Source of the DNA: Amblyornis subalaris
Taxonomy: Eukaryota > Chordata > Aves > Passeriformes > Ptilonorhynchidae
Assembly: GCA_018881555.1 (NCBI GenBank)
Contig: JACAXG010000109.1
Location: forward strand, 801,251-865,250
Length of the DNA stretch: 64,000 bases
Reading direction: 5' to 3'
The notes under the pieces: model-generated
Told to the model about the DNA's origin: nothing
What the model saw: only the letters and a program-made list of their open reading frames with translations
Database searches by the model: none
In this document: positions 1-12,082 of the stretch, piece by piece
Position numbering within the stretch: the stretch's first letter is position 1
Layout: every line of letters starts with the position of its first letter
Made by a program: the position numbers and the translations under genes

Positions 1-3000
1 CTTTGATGTCTTTGAAAATATTTTCATTATGTACTATAATTATGAAACTTTTTTAACAGATACTGAAGTTAGATTAGATCTTCCAAAACCAGAATGGTTA
101 CACATATTTAAAAGCGAAGTTCACACACTGAGTCTAAAGCAATTTTCCACTTCAAGGAGCCATCTCATTTCTTTTATTTAGGTCATATAAACTGTGTAAT
201 TGTCCTTCTCAGTCATAGATGGTCTTGCTTACACTACCTATTCAGCATTATTTCCTGTAAAATCAGCAAAATACTGATGGAAGATTGACTCCTTCAATCG
301 GTGGATAGAGCTTTGCAGTTTTAGTACCACTTTTGAGAGAGCTTCATCAGTCAAAATAGTTTAACAATGCTAAAGATAACACTTACATAAGTTGTTTGAA
401 TAAATATATTATTAAAATTTTTTTTAATAATTTGTTCATCATCAAAATGTCTTTGATGACTTAGTTCACTGCAATAGTCTGATAATATTTCACATCATGA
501 CATGGAATTTAAAAAACTAGGAGCACATTAGAAAGTGAGAACATAATATGAAATTGACATAAAGAATCTGCATACATAGAGGAGCGAGTCCCAAGTGGAA
601 ATGTACCCATGCAAGAGAGAACAATAAAGGCAAATTTCTCACATTTCTATGAAATGAAAGGATTCTATCAAAAGAATCAGAAGTATGACATATCTAAAAG
701 GATTGTGGAGGTCAGAAATGAACTTACGGGGATTGCCATCTAGCACAGAGATCAAATGAACCTCCTGTGTTATCTTATCCTCCCAATCATCTCCAGGAAG
801 CCAGAAGAGCACCTGCACCATTACTGTTGTGTAGCATCCTCTAACATTTCCCAGTGTCCAGACAACTGAATGTTGCACTGGCCTTCAAATCTGTAATGTG
901 GCCACTGCATTGGATTATACAAACATTTTAATATGTCAAAATATCTGAGGAATCAAGCAGCTGATTTTGCTGAAGTTGAGAGGGAATTACTTATACTACA
1001 TCAAATAGATGTAAGTTCAGGTCTCAACTTTATACCAGACAGTGAATTTTCTTTCTTTTCTGTTTTCTCAATATGCCCTCTGTTTACATTGACTGATATG
1101 CACAGATATGCTTTAACTACATTTTACAGTAATATGTTGCAAGATTACATCAATATTAAATATCAGCACCCAAGAAAATCAAGTGTCTGAATCACCCTTG
1201 GAAACCAGTTCTTATAGGGATAATAATGCTATTCATTTTGTTCATATTTTCCCAAGAGAATTCACATTCTGGACACCTGAATATCCTGCCAATATGGTTC
1301 TATACAATACCTCCAGACAAGTTCAGGGAAAAAAACTCAGCCTGACTTTATCAGCCGAAATCCACAGCTCAGTTAATAGCTTATGAACAGGAGTCCAGTC
1401 TGAATAAGGAAACAATTCTCTATCACAGAGCTTTTATATATCCTGAGTGTGATTACAGAGTAGGTAATTTCTCAAAATGTCAGATGGTTTCTTATCAAAA
1501 TGAGAATGACACAAGATGCACTCTGTCTTGTGTGACTTTGAGTCTCAGACTAAGTCACCGAATTCAGTAAATTAAAAGTAAATTGTGGTGGATATATTTT
1601 GCAAGACTTATTCTCGCTATAAAATCTGTGCTGTAGGTTGTCTACAATGCCTTGAAGTAGTGAACTGTTAGCAGAATTATTACATGCAGACAAAATGCAT
1701 CTAAAATTAATCTCTCTCTTCTGCCTGGTCTTTTTAGCACCAATAATTTCACATAACCAATAAAAACATCCACACAAAATACAGGGAAAATTTTGCACCA
1801 CTGAAGTTATGAAATTATTTGGTCAAATGGTGAGTAATTATAGAATTCAGAGCCAGTGCTGATTGTGGCATTTACAATGTTGTCTTTAAATCAAGCCAGG
1901 ATGCCATATGTGATAAAGCATAAATTTTAAGTATAATTTAATATAATCCAGAACGTTGCAGTTAGGGGAGAAACACTAGATGTTACTTATGGATTGTGAC
2001 ATCCTTATTAAACTTTTCAAGCTGTGAACTCTTCAGTGAACATGTCAGACTCAAAAAAATACTCATATCCACTCAATAATACTGTAGGTTGCAGTTAAAC
2101 TAATTACAATTACTTGCCATAACCACTGGGCTTAAATTAGGCTACTGATAAATAAGGAGCAAATACAATTTCAAAAGTTGTTAGTAAACTAAAGTAAATA
2201 ATGATTTTAAGGTTCAAGAAGAAATTACTCCATTTAAAATTACAGAAGGTCATAAAAATTTTGTAATACGGTAAAAAAATTAGAATAAAATATCATACAC
2301 TACTGTTCTCAGTAGACCTAGGAACCATTGTTTCCAAAAACTGTGATAATAGAATCCAGGGTGGAAATATATTCATTTTTTTCATTTTAACGAAAAGCAG
2401 AGCTAACATACACAAATGCTACTCTGAAAATTTAACTGCAAATCCATTACGAGGTTTAACTCCTATGTCCACAGGATTTGGACTGCCAAACAATCACACT
2501 CACATGTGCATGCATACACAATGGATTTTGAAGAGGAGTTTAATTCGAAGCCTGTTAAAGCACCTAATTTCATATTTCACACATGCATTCTCCTCGGGAG
2601 CAAGACAACACAGAATACTAGATTAAAAATAAGAAGATCAAAGAGAGAATTATAAAGATAATTTTCTTAAAATTTCCTGTGTGAGTCAGAACTGTGACTC
2701 TCATAACTAAAAAAACATACACAAGTATATTTCACCTTAGCAATATTCTTCATGCATTCAGATACATACCTCCCTGAGATGCTGAGTGATGCACATTTCC
2801 ATTAGACATTTCCTTTCACTATGTACCTTTTGCCTACACTGAACTGTTGTTATTCAGTTATTTGTGCAAAGTCTCTCTCCTAGCAAAGTACATTAAAATT
2901 ACTATCTAATTAGACAACAGATATTCAAAGCTAGTTTAAGTCAATGTAAAAGGGCAAAGCACTGGAAAGCAAAATTAGTTACACTAGTGGTACCTGCTAA

Positions 3001-6000
3001 AGAATTCCTAATTATTCCCAGTAGTAATGAAACTTCAGAGAGGCAGCAGAGAGCAGACTCCAAGTTGACCAGAAAGAAATTATTTAATAAATACACCACT
3101 AAAATTAATTAATTAATAAACGATGTCTAATCCACTGCATTAATGACACAATTCAGTTTGTGAGGTTTCAAAGAAAGTTGTATAAGGATTGTGGAGATGG
3201 GATCAATGGATCAGAAATATTGTTGGCCCATTTAAGTGTTATTTAAATTCATTATTTTTCATTTAATTTATAATTTTTACTATAGATTAGAATAAAAAAA
3301 GTATATAAAATTTGGAGGATGACATCAAACTTCCACATGAGATTGGAAACTTCCACAAACTTCCACATGAAAGTCTATGAAGAGATCTTAATTCCATATT
3401 TTGCACCCGTGTTCAGTTGTCTTCCTGAGGGACATTTATTCATAAATATAATCTTACAAAGTGGAAAAAATTACTTTGTCCACCAACTCCATCCCTTTTT
3501 GTTTTCTTATCTTAGCTCTTCTGCTTTCATGCAAGAGTCATTTATCATTCCTTTGTTTTAAACTTATCTAGCACTTAGCTTAACTTTCTGCATTCACCAT
3601 AACAGCTTGGGATTTTGTAAAAAATGGGTTTGTTCATTGTATAACATTGTTTAAATTAAACTTTCTAGTCCTCAAAAAGTCATGTATTTTGTGTTACAAC
3701 TTACTATGACCTTGCCCTTGTGAAGAACTTACTTGAATTGGTTCTATTTCTTTTGTCATGTAAGGAACGCTTGAAATAAGAAGAGACAATTGGTTCTCCT
3801 TATAAACAATTAAAGCATAATAGGGCCATCACAGTTTAAAACAACAGTACTTATGTACCTGAACACAGGACTGAAAAAACCACTAATCAAGGCCCCAGCA
3901 AGCATAGGCAAATTCATAAAACATTTTAAATGTGGAAAGGTCAATGGACATCCAATGCAAATCTTTTTCAAACTGAGATTAAACCTATGCATTACCTCAA
4001 GGGAGCTCTCTCCCATAATCTTTAATTAGCAACATGCGACAGAGAAAATGACATGACAGGAAAAAGTTGTATTGAAATGTTACACTATTCCTTGCCTATA
4101 AGTGGTACTAATGCTATTTTAACATTTATATTGCTTTGAATTTCATACAGTACTGGAAAATTTCAGGGACAATATAGCACTAGTTTCCCCACACCCGCTC
4201 TCATTTCCCTACTTACTCAATCTGCACTATGCACAGCATGGCCAGTTATTACAGTCACCAACAGTGAGACAAGAATAAAGTGAGTTCTATCATTCATATA
4301 TTCAAAAGCTGGACTCAGAGTAACAAAAAGGAAACATGTTTTTAATATCCAATGATACCATTCAACAGGCACGTTTTAGAAAACTTGTCATACCACTTTG
4401 ATCAAGGTCTCAGAGTACATATGTGATTTGTCTAATCCTGATACAAACCAAGCATTTCAGAACTTTTTAATATATTTTACATTATTCATTAAGGATATGA
4501 TGCATTACTATTTGGTTCCTAGCCCAAGCAGTTAAAGACTTTACCTTAAAAAAACCCCAAAACAACAAAACCAACCACAGAAACCTTAATGTTATTCCAT
4601 ATTAAAAACATTACATATCTTTAGTATTTTTCTCTCTAATTGAGATGAGTAACTATATTCCTATCACTTAATTATCCTCAAACTGATTGAACATGAAAAA
4701 TAATTCAAAGAACCAACAAATTATTCTGTATTCCTGGACTGAAATTTTGTCTTTTACTAATGTCAGTGTGAATTAACATGCAATGTATTTGTACCTCTAA
4801 TCACTCTATACAATATATTTGTAATGAAGTATATCTCCCTCAAAGGCATTGTTTTTCTCACAGAGTGGGACCCATTAAGAAATCATAACCTCAAACACCT
4901 AAAGATAATAGAATGTATTAAAACCATTTGACAATATCTTTTTATTCCATTTTGACCACACTAAATATATTTACAGAGATAAATATTCATCCCAAGTAGG
5001 AANTGAGTACAGATTTGAAAGATGTGATGGAAATAGACTGCAATGGAGAACCTCTCACTTATAATAATATTAAAATTATCATACAATACAATGAGTATTA
5101 ACAACTGGCATGTTTTTTGAAGACCTTACTTTTACAACAGTTTCAAAAAAATCCTCTAAGCATCAAAAATGGCACCTTTCATGGTAAGGATGCCCACAAC
5201 TAAAATCTTGCATGTGTCCTGTTAATCACATCAAGTGGGTGCAGGATTAGGATTGAGGCATCTACACATGTTAAACAGAGAGCTGAATATTTTCTTTCAA
5301 AATGTAAATTAACTCAATCATTTCTTTCAAGTCTGTACAGTTTATGGTTCTGCAATTGTTAAAAATCAAATCCTAAATGTCATCCAAGCTTCCATTCTGA
5401 GTTTAAAAGCTGAAAACAGTTCGTTCATTGAACAACACAGCTATAGAGACAGGGACATCTACACTCCAAACACCCAACTATGACCTTTAAAATTAATTTA
5501 TTTTGTAAATTTTGCATTTCAGATAACTTTCAGAATTTTTGCCTTGTAATCTTTTATGTGTTTATCTTTCTGTAATAAAAGATATCTTTTGCAACAGTAA
5601 TTTTGCCATAAATGGTAGCCATCACTGAAAACAGCCATGAGCACCCTGTTGTCTTAATTTATTCTACTATCTTTAAAATTAAATTATTGTCCTGTTTTCT
5701 TCCCACTCCCACTTTGTGACAGCTGCTTAGTTCAAAATCAGATACAATAAAATGAAGAGGAAACAATTTCATATCTGAACTTCATGAAATAACTCAGAAG
5801 ATAAAGGATTCCATATCAGCAATCAGTTTGGGTTGGTTTCAGGTTTGGTATTTTTGTCTCAGAGCTTTGGGAGACAGAAGGCTTAGCCATTCTTTTGGAA
5901 GTGAGAAAGACAGCAAATAATAGTGCTTGCCAGAACGGCAGTTTGAAGGGGTGGGGGGAAGCACACCTCTTGGCCATCAAGGTAGAAGCATCACTTGTGC

Positions 6001-6854
6001 TAGTGTCTACTGAGAGAAAGAATGACTTATTTCACTGGCTGTATTTATAAATCAACCCCAAGAGAAATACTTTATTGAACCAGTATTAAACCAGAGAGCA
6101 GCCAAAACACCAAGAACACTACTGTTCTTCTAACACAAAAAAATTAAGACTCTGGCTTGTACCTGAAGTCTAAATCACAGTGGGATCTGAAAAGAGAGCC
6201 TTTTATTTGTCAGATATAATGAATTATTAACTTCTCTAACAGAATGCTGAGACAGCAAAGCAAATATACACAATGGGTTCATTCTCACACCCATGCTGTA
6301 ACATGCTGGTGACATCTACAGATCTAAAATTTCTGAAGCAACATATCATCACCTCTCTCACATACACCACTCCATAAATAAAATGTTTAAGTAAGTAAAG
6401 TTGTTTTTCCTATCTTTCCATACAGAAGAGCTAATTCCCGGACTTCAACAATAAGGACATTAAACTGTACATGAATGGATATTACTATCCTTTAAGAAAA
6501 ACATCAAATATCAAAAAATATCAAATGTGCCAGTGTAATTTATCTCTTGGTACATGCTACCTGTAGAAATGTAATTCTTCATAAAATATCCTCTTTCTGC
6601 TCTAACAAAAATTTTCTCTTAATATTTTAGTATTCTGGTAGATCCTTTAGCTGGTATAACTCAGAATACTTAAAGATAGTCCAATAATGCTGCACAATTA
6701 TGTCACAATGCAAACTTTCACACATTTCATAGTTAAAGTTTAATCCTGTGGTACTCTGGTCTACAAATGGGACTCCATGTGACTGTTATTGGTTTTCAAG
6801 GTTGGTTTGTTAAAAAATTAAGAAAATTCACCATGAAATTAACATTATTTCTTT
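1..6854. other. Unique AT-rich non-coding sequence
   Basis: No gene, exon or transposon family is recognisable here. Open frames are short (under 90 codons), lack family motifs and occur at the density expected by chance in AT-rich DNA. Small local features are a short repeated motif (AAACTTCCACATGA) at about 3327-3370 and a single ambiguous base at 5003. The stretch could be intronic or intergenic; the sequence does not decide this. Confidence 0.6.
3327..3370. repeat. Short direct repeat of a 14-bp motif
   Basis: The motif AAACTTCCACATGA occurs twice about 30 bases apart, with a third partial copy (AAACTTCCACA) between them. It looks like a small local duplication and has no recognisable function. 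It lies inside an 80-codon open frame that I regard as chance. Confidence 0.55.
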
Positions 6855-6957
6855 AGAATCATAGAATCATTAACATTGGAAAAGACCTCTAATATCGTCA
6901 AGTCCAACCTTTAACCGAACACTACCATGTCAACCAAAGCATAGCACTAAGTGCCAG
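6855..6957 (-). mobile_element. CR1 LINE 3' tail, truncated
   Basis: The plus strand reads GAATCATAGAATCAT followed by a TTGGAAAAGACCTCTAA-like stretch and GTCCAACC. This is the reverse complement of the conserved 3' untranslated end and 8-mer tail of avian CR1 non-LTR retrotransposons. Only about 100 bases remain and homology fades near the AGTGCCA at 6951-6957. The copy is therefore a severely 5'-truncated, dead insertion in minus orientation. This is typical, because CR1 reverse transcription starts at the 3' end and usually aborts early. Confidence 0.85.
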
Positions 6958-9900
6958 GGTTAAAGAGATCTTGTGTTTATTGTGGACAAGATAGAGGAAA
7001 TGGCTCCCTTTATTTTGTCCATTAGAAAAATCCATTAGAGAAATAGAATGTCTAATGTCTGCAAAAGCTCCTTCCTCTTACAGTCCTACCTCTGTGGATA
7101 TTGTTCTTGAGGAACACTGTTGTCCATGGCTGCCACAGTTACAGAAGAAGAATCTGTACCTGACCCAGATGGAGATTACCCCCAGGAAACACCTGAACAG
7201 CCCAAGTGAAGAACCATCCAGTGGACAGGGCAAGGTTGGCAGAGGCTCACAAACCCCTGTCCTGCCAAGAAAAATGGTTGTTGCTTTTCAAAACAGCAGA
7301 GAATTTATGAGACATGCAGTTTAATTTTAAAACAGATTTCAGTAATCGAAGCTGGATGCCTACATGAGTAGGTATCACTCCAACTACATCTAACATCTAA
7401 TATGACACAGAACAATACACTGCATTCAGATACAGAATACAATTTATGGTTACATTCCCACCAGTCTCCTTAAATTTATCTGTAAGAGTCTAGATCACTC
7501 ATTGCAAGCTTAAGGTTTCCAAAGTGAAACAAGACTGGAAATAAGTTTTAAAAACTTATTTTCCATGGGAAAACTGAAACAAGAATGGGAATTAAATGGA
7601 AAAGATGGGAGTGATAGGAAATGAAATAATATTACAGAAAGGAAAATACCCTCCAAAATGCAGCCTCACAAGACAGGTACATAAAGTGCTGAACACTGTC
7701 CAGCTAAGACAAAAAAGGAACTGTAAAGTAACCATTACAAAAATCTATCCTCTAGCGGCCCTTTTTGGCTGTTCATGTGAAAAATACTGCTGTGTCCCAT
7801 TTCAAGAGGGGAGGAAAAATTAAAGTGCAAATTACCTGCAAAAGCTACAGATAGTAGGGAAGACAGAGATAAAACTGACTATTGATCAGAAACAAAGCAT
7901 CTGCTGCCATCATTCACAGTCATTTGGAGTCTGCATTTTTAATGCTTAGCAATTTTTTAACTCTTTTTTTTCTCTTCCTGTTCTTGTAAGCTTCCTTAAA
8001 GATAGAAGAGCTAAAGAGGATTAATTTTCTTTGAATTACATTCAGCTGAGAAGTCACAGAAGTGTCAGGTTTTCACCTTTTGCAAGATATTTACCTTCCT
8101 GGTGTTTGGGGGTATTTTTTTCATGTTTTGGGTTCATTTTTTTCCCCTCCCTCTCAAGGGAAGTCACAGAAATCCTCATTGCACTGACTAAAGTAGAAAA
8201 CTTTTTTGATAACGGTTGTTAAACACCTCTCTGCTATGCTTCACATTAAATTTGAGTTCTTTTTCTTATTTTATTCTTCTTCAGTCTTCTTGAAGGGAAT
8301 TCTTTCCTACCGTGCAAGAAGTGCATAGATGTTTGCATTAAGTACTCAAGCCTGCTTCCAAACAAAAAAGCCTCAAACTTCAATAGTTTTACAGCATTGT
8401 CCTCTGATAGACTGAAGGAGGACTTGCCAAATCAGTCAAAATACTTTGTTCAGAAAAACTTCATTCACTTCCTGCTGGTATGTGGCCTAACTTCAATTAA
8501 AGTGCAAGGCCAAGGCCATCACATTTTAGAACTGACTAGTTATTTTCAGCAGTTCAGTGAGCATTTTGAGAGCATCTAAGTGGATCTCACCTTCAGAAAA
8601 TGCTGAGAAACCTTGTCAAATCTGGTTCTATGAGGGCATTCAAACTGGACACCAAAAAAGTGTCTGATAATTACACCACTTTCAAAAGGCAAAGATCAAT
8701 TTTGCTTTAATAATTCTCAGGTCCATTTGGGGGTTGGAGGAGCAGCACAAATTCGCACTGTTTCAATGACAGATGTACTTTATATTAAGCATAGTTGATT
8801 TGCAGTGTTTTTATGTATTCTATCAGTGCATATTTCCTTAGCATGTAAAAACTAATCTTTTAATATTTAAGAACCATGATTGTGAAATACATCTTCAAAA
8901 ACAGGGTCAATAAAACACTTCCTATCACTTCCATTTTTCCACTAGTGCCTTCATTGCATACTGTCACAGAACTGCATCAGATAAAACTATCTTTATCACT
9001 GCACATCAGCAAAAAAGGAAAACAGGAAACAAAATACATCATGTATTCTACATTTGCCACCAATTTCACTCTCAGCAGGGACAATTTCTGTTGGCATTCA
9101 GAAAGCATTAACTATGCTACAGAACTACAGGAAGGAGAGATCCAAAATTAACTGTATTCCAGTTCATTTCAATGGTTTATCAGCTTTTTGTTTTTTCTTT
9201 AAGCATCCAGTCAGGAATGCAGTAAGGAGTCTGACCCATTATATCCAAGACTGAAGAAGACATGGATATAATAAGATATTCAGTTTATTCAATTATTTTT
9301 ATTAAAGTTTTCCCATATTTTCTCAAGTCCGACTGAACCCCTATAGCAAGAGCTGACACTTCAAAGACTAAAATCAATTGTTTGCATAAAAAAATACCTG
9401 TTCTCAAAACCATTTGCTATGTGTGCTACAGCAGCTTCCATCAAAAAACAATGAGGTCCCACTGTGCTGGGCACTGTATGTTTAGTATGAAGAGTCTGTA
9501 CTTGAAAACAGAGCAATTCACACCAAGATAGCAAGTGAGGGATTGTGACACTGATGAAAAATGTGAAGGACAAAAATTAGAACCTTAAGGTGGTGTTCCT
9601 CATGTAAATCAGAACTGCATCCAGGAATAAAGTTTTGAGTCTCTAATTTGAGTTTGTAAGGGTGACCATTTCAAGGTTTAGAAACTGACTAAGTTTCCTG
9701 TTGGTTAATTTATTTTTCACATTACCATGGAAACAATCTTTCTGTGTATGTCTTCAGGGAGAAGAGAGGGAGAGCTGAATGAGGACAAATGCATGTGTTC
9801 TTACACAGACACACCTGAATAAACCATCCATGATTTCTAAGGCATGCTGGCATTCCTGTATCAAAGTAACACTATTCTACATCTTTTTACTAAAAGATTT

Positions 9901-10183
9901 TGTAAATATCAGCTTACCTGTATGAACACAAATTAACTCGATGTTAAATACTTCTAAATGCCTACATGAAGTGTTGAGATGGAACACAAAGGGCAAATAT
10001 ACATGCACAAAGATGTTAAAGATACCTGTTGGTTTACTTTAAAGCCTTCAATGTCAAGTTGATAATAGTTGTGCATCTGGGATGAGACAGACTTGCCGTC
10101 TCTCAGTTCAATGGCCACACTGATTGACTTGCAAGGAAAAGCTGATAAATAAGTGATCTTTTGGGGTCTGTGAGAGACTGCAG
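6958..10183. other. Unique non-coding sequence
   Basis: This stretch lies between a CR1 tail and the first LTR. The open frames here (longest about 91 codons at 8876-9151) show no motifs or codon signature that I recognise and overlap one another in different frames. I see no convincing exon, promoter or RNA gene. Confidence 0.55.
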
Positions 10184-11161
10184 TGTTATGGTTTATGGGT
10201 TAAACATTCTTTATGAAGGACTCTTGCCTATTATAGCAAAACCGTATAAAAATACTGCACCAAAAGAAAAGCTCTGCTGGAGACCACTGCCACCCCGGAT
10301 GAGCCCTCTGGGCTAAGGCCCTGGACTGTAAGTTGATTTGAGATAGAATAAAAATGACAGCATTCTAAGGTCGGAGCTGGGGGAGAAGAATGCCTTCACA
10401 GGACCATCAAGCCCAGCAGCTTCGGGGTGGAGGAGCTAGCCCCAGGCTTATCTGCTGCCAGATTTGCACAGTCCCCCAATCCAGGGGAAGAGGAGAGGTT
10501 TTGGGCATGTGGTGAAAAAAAGCCTCTGGTCAGAGAAATGCCCATCCTCCGCTGTGCAGCTGCAGGAGGCCCCCCCCACTCTGGGAGAAGCCACAACTAC
10601 TGGACATGCACATGAAGGGGCAGCAGAAGGGGTGCCACAGCCCATCAAAGGCCCCCCACGAAGGGGTCCCCAGACCCTGCACCAGAGCACTGCACGTGGT
10701 GCAAAATGATGCAACAGACCCTCAGTCTTGCAAGGGACAGTCTCAAACTGGCCCCCTCAGGGGTGGTACCTGGGCGTTCCCACCTGGCCCAAAGCGTATA
10801 TTAATCCAATGGATTCTGTGCTTCAGTGGCGGCAATGCTGAGGGACCCTGACCATCAAGAAAACCAGACAGAAGGCATCAATGAGACATTATTGGGACCC
10901 ACGGAGGGGTGATGTGTTTCCACCTAACCTCTGTCACTCTTCCTGTCCTCTTCCCCCCTTCGCACACCTCTTTTTCTATTTCTTTCTTTCTCTTTTTCTC
11001 TCTCGCTCACTTACTGTTAAATAAAATACATCAAATTTTTTTGGTACCAACATTTAGCCTCATTTGGCTTTAATCTGTCTCAGGGTATATTCAAACCTTC
11101 AGGGGGTCTTTCCTCTTCATTCACAGAGAGTTATCTTCTGTGATTAGAGCGGATCGTAACA
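10184..11161 (+). mobile_element. Endogenous retrovirus LTR, plus orientation (left partner of an inverted pair)
   Basis: The segment begins TGTTATGG and ends GATCGTAACA, giving the terminal inverted repeat TGTTA/TAACA expected of a retroviral long terminal repeat. Inside are a TATA-like CGTATATTAA at 10795-10804, a pyrimidine-rich stretch around 10930-11005 and an AATAAA at 11020-11025, in the order promoter, transcript start, poly(A) signal. Its 3' half aligns by eye with the minus-strand LTR next door, starting at the shared TTCCCAC and CGTATATTAA blocks. No matching target-site duplication is visible (left flank GCAG, right flank GGGTC). The open frames of 60-90 codons around 10400-10850 reflect local GC richness and are not retroviral genes. 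The retroviral class is uncertain. Confidence 0.7.
10795..10804 (+). promoter_or_regulatory. Probable TATA box of the LTR
   Basis: CGTATATTAA lies about 215 bases upstream of the AATAAA poly(A) signal in the same LTR. The same motif occurs at the equivalent place in the adjoining minus-strand LTR. That conservation between two diverged copies supports a promoter role when the element was active. Confidence 0.5.
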
Positions 11162-11181
11162 GGGTCATACATGGACATGAG
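11162..11181. other. 20-base spacer between two opposed LTRs
   Basis: This short stretch separates the TAACA end of the plus-strand LTR from the TGTTA end of the minus-strand LTR. It contains ATACATG at 11167-11173. The same seven bases occur directly after the far end of the minus-strand LTR (12083-12089), although this copy is not flush with the LTR boundary. Confidence 0.6.
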
Positions 11182-12082
11182 TGTTACAACCCACCCAAGA
11201 AGGGGAGGGTAACTCAGGTTCTTGTTAATAGATCCCTTGGGGTGGATTAGAGTGAAACGATACTGAATGATTGGTGTTTATATATATGCATATACGTGTG
11301 TGTAGGGTTTATTTTAGAACAATTTGGTTGCAATGGAAAGCAGGTATGTAGCCATTTTGGTTATCATTATCTGTAGTAACATAGCAAAATGAAAGTGTAA
11401 AAATAACACTTGAGAAAATGTATAAGGTAAAGAACTAAAGAGAAAGAAAGAATAAGAGTAGAAAAATATCACCATGCATGGGTCCAGCAACAAGACTTGA
11501 TTGTTGCAATTTCAGTGTCTGTTGGTCGAAGTGACAGTCACAGTCTTGATCTGTCTGGTGTGGGGGAAAGCCCATGAAACATTGAGTTCTGTGGGTTAAT
11601 ATACGTTCAGGTTTATGTGGGAATACCCAAGTCGGGAGGTTTTGCACTGTCTTTTGCAACACTCTGGATCTGTTGCAATGCTGTGGAACATGTGCAGCCC
11701 TCAGGTGGAAAGCCCAAGAAATGAGTCTGGGGGCACTTTGGGGGTCTTTGAATGGTTTATGACACCTTCTAAGACATGACAGCTGCCTCTCATATCAGTG
11801 TAGTTGAGCCAGTTATGCCCCATCAGAAGTGATCAATACCTTCAGGCCTGTGTGTGAATGTGAACATCCCATGCTCAGTCTTTCTCTTCTTTGAGTTGGT
11901 GGTCTATGACCTCCCCCTGACAGACCCAGCCAGAGGTGACCTTCAGCATAGTTTCTGAGCTGACCTTCCCTCTGGATTTCTTGCAGTGATACATCTTTCT
12001 TTAGCCTTGTTCACCTTTCCTTAGGTCTGTACCCCGCTGTGTACTGTACCCTGTTCATAGAGATATCTGCTCACAGTTAACA
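11182..12082 (-). mobile_element. Endogenous retrovirus LTR, minus orientation (right partner of an inverted pair)
   Basis: The segment is bounded by TGTTACAACC on the left and GTTAACA on the right, again giving TGTTA/TAACA ends. Read on the minus strand it has a TATA-like CGTATATTAA (plus positions 11596-11605), then a pyrimidine-rich run, then an AATAAA inside TAAAATAAACCC near 11304-11316, and ends with GGGTGGGTTGTAACA. This order gives the minus orientation. It is related to the LTR at 10184-11161 but clearly diverged from it. It encodes nothing recognisable; a 75-codon minus frame at 11435-11662 is non-coding LTR sequence. The exact right boundary is less certain than the left. Confidence 0.7.
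11596..11605 (-). promoter_or_regulatory. Probable TATA box of the minus-strand LTR
   Basis: On the minus strand this reads CGTATATTAA, identical to the motif at 10795-10804 in the partner LTR and in a matching position relative to the poly(A) signal. Confidence 0.5.

Noticed and set aside
3810..4016. 68-codon minus frame with hydrophobic end
   Set aside because: Typical chance frame in AT-rich DNA; no family resemblance.
10396..10851. Cluster of 62-88 codon frames on both strands
   Set aside because: They lie in the GC-rich U3 of an LTR and share no retroviral protein motif.
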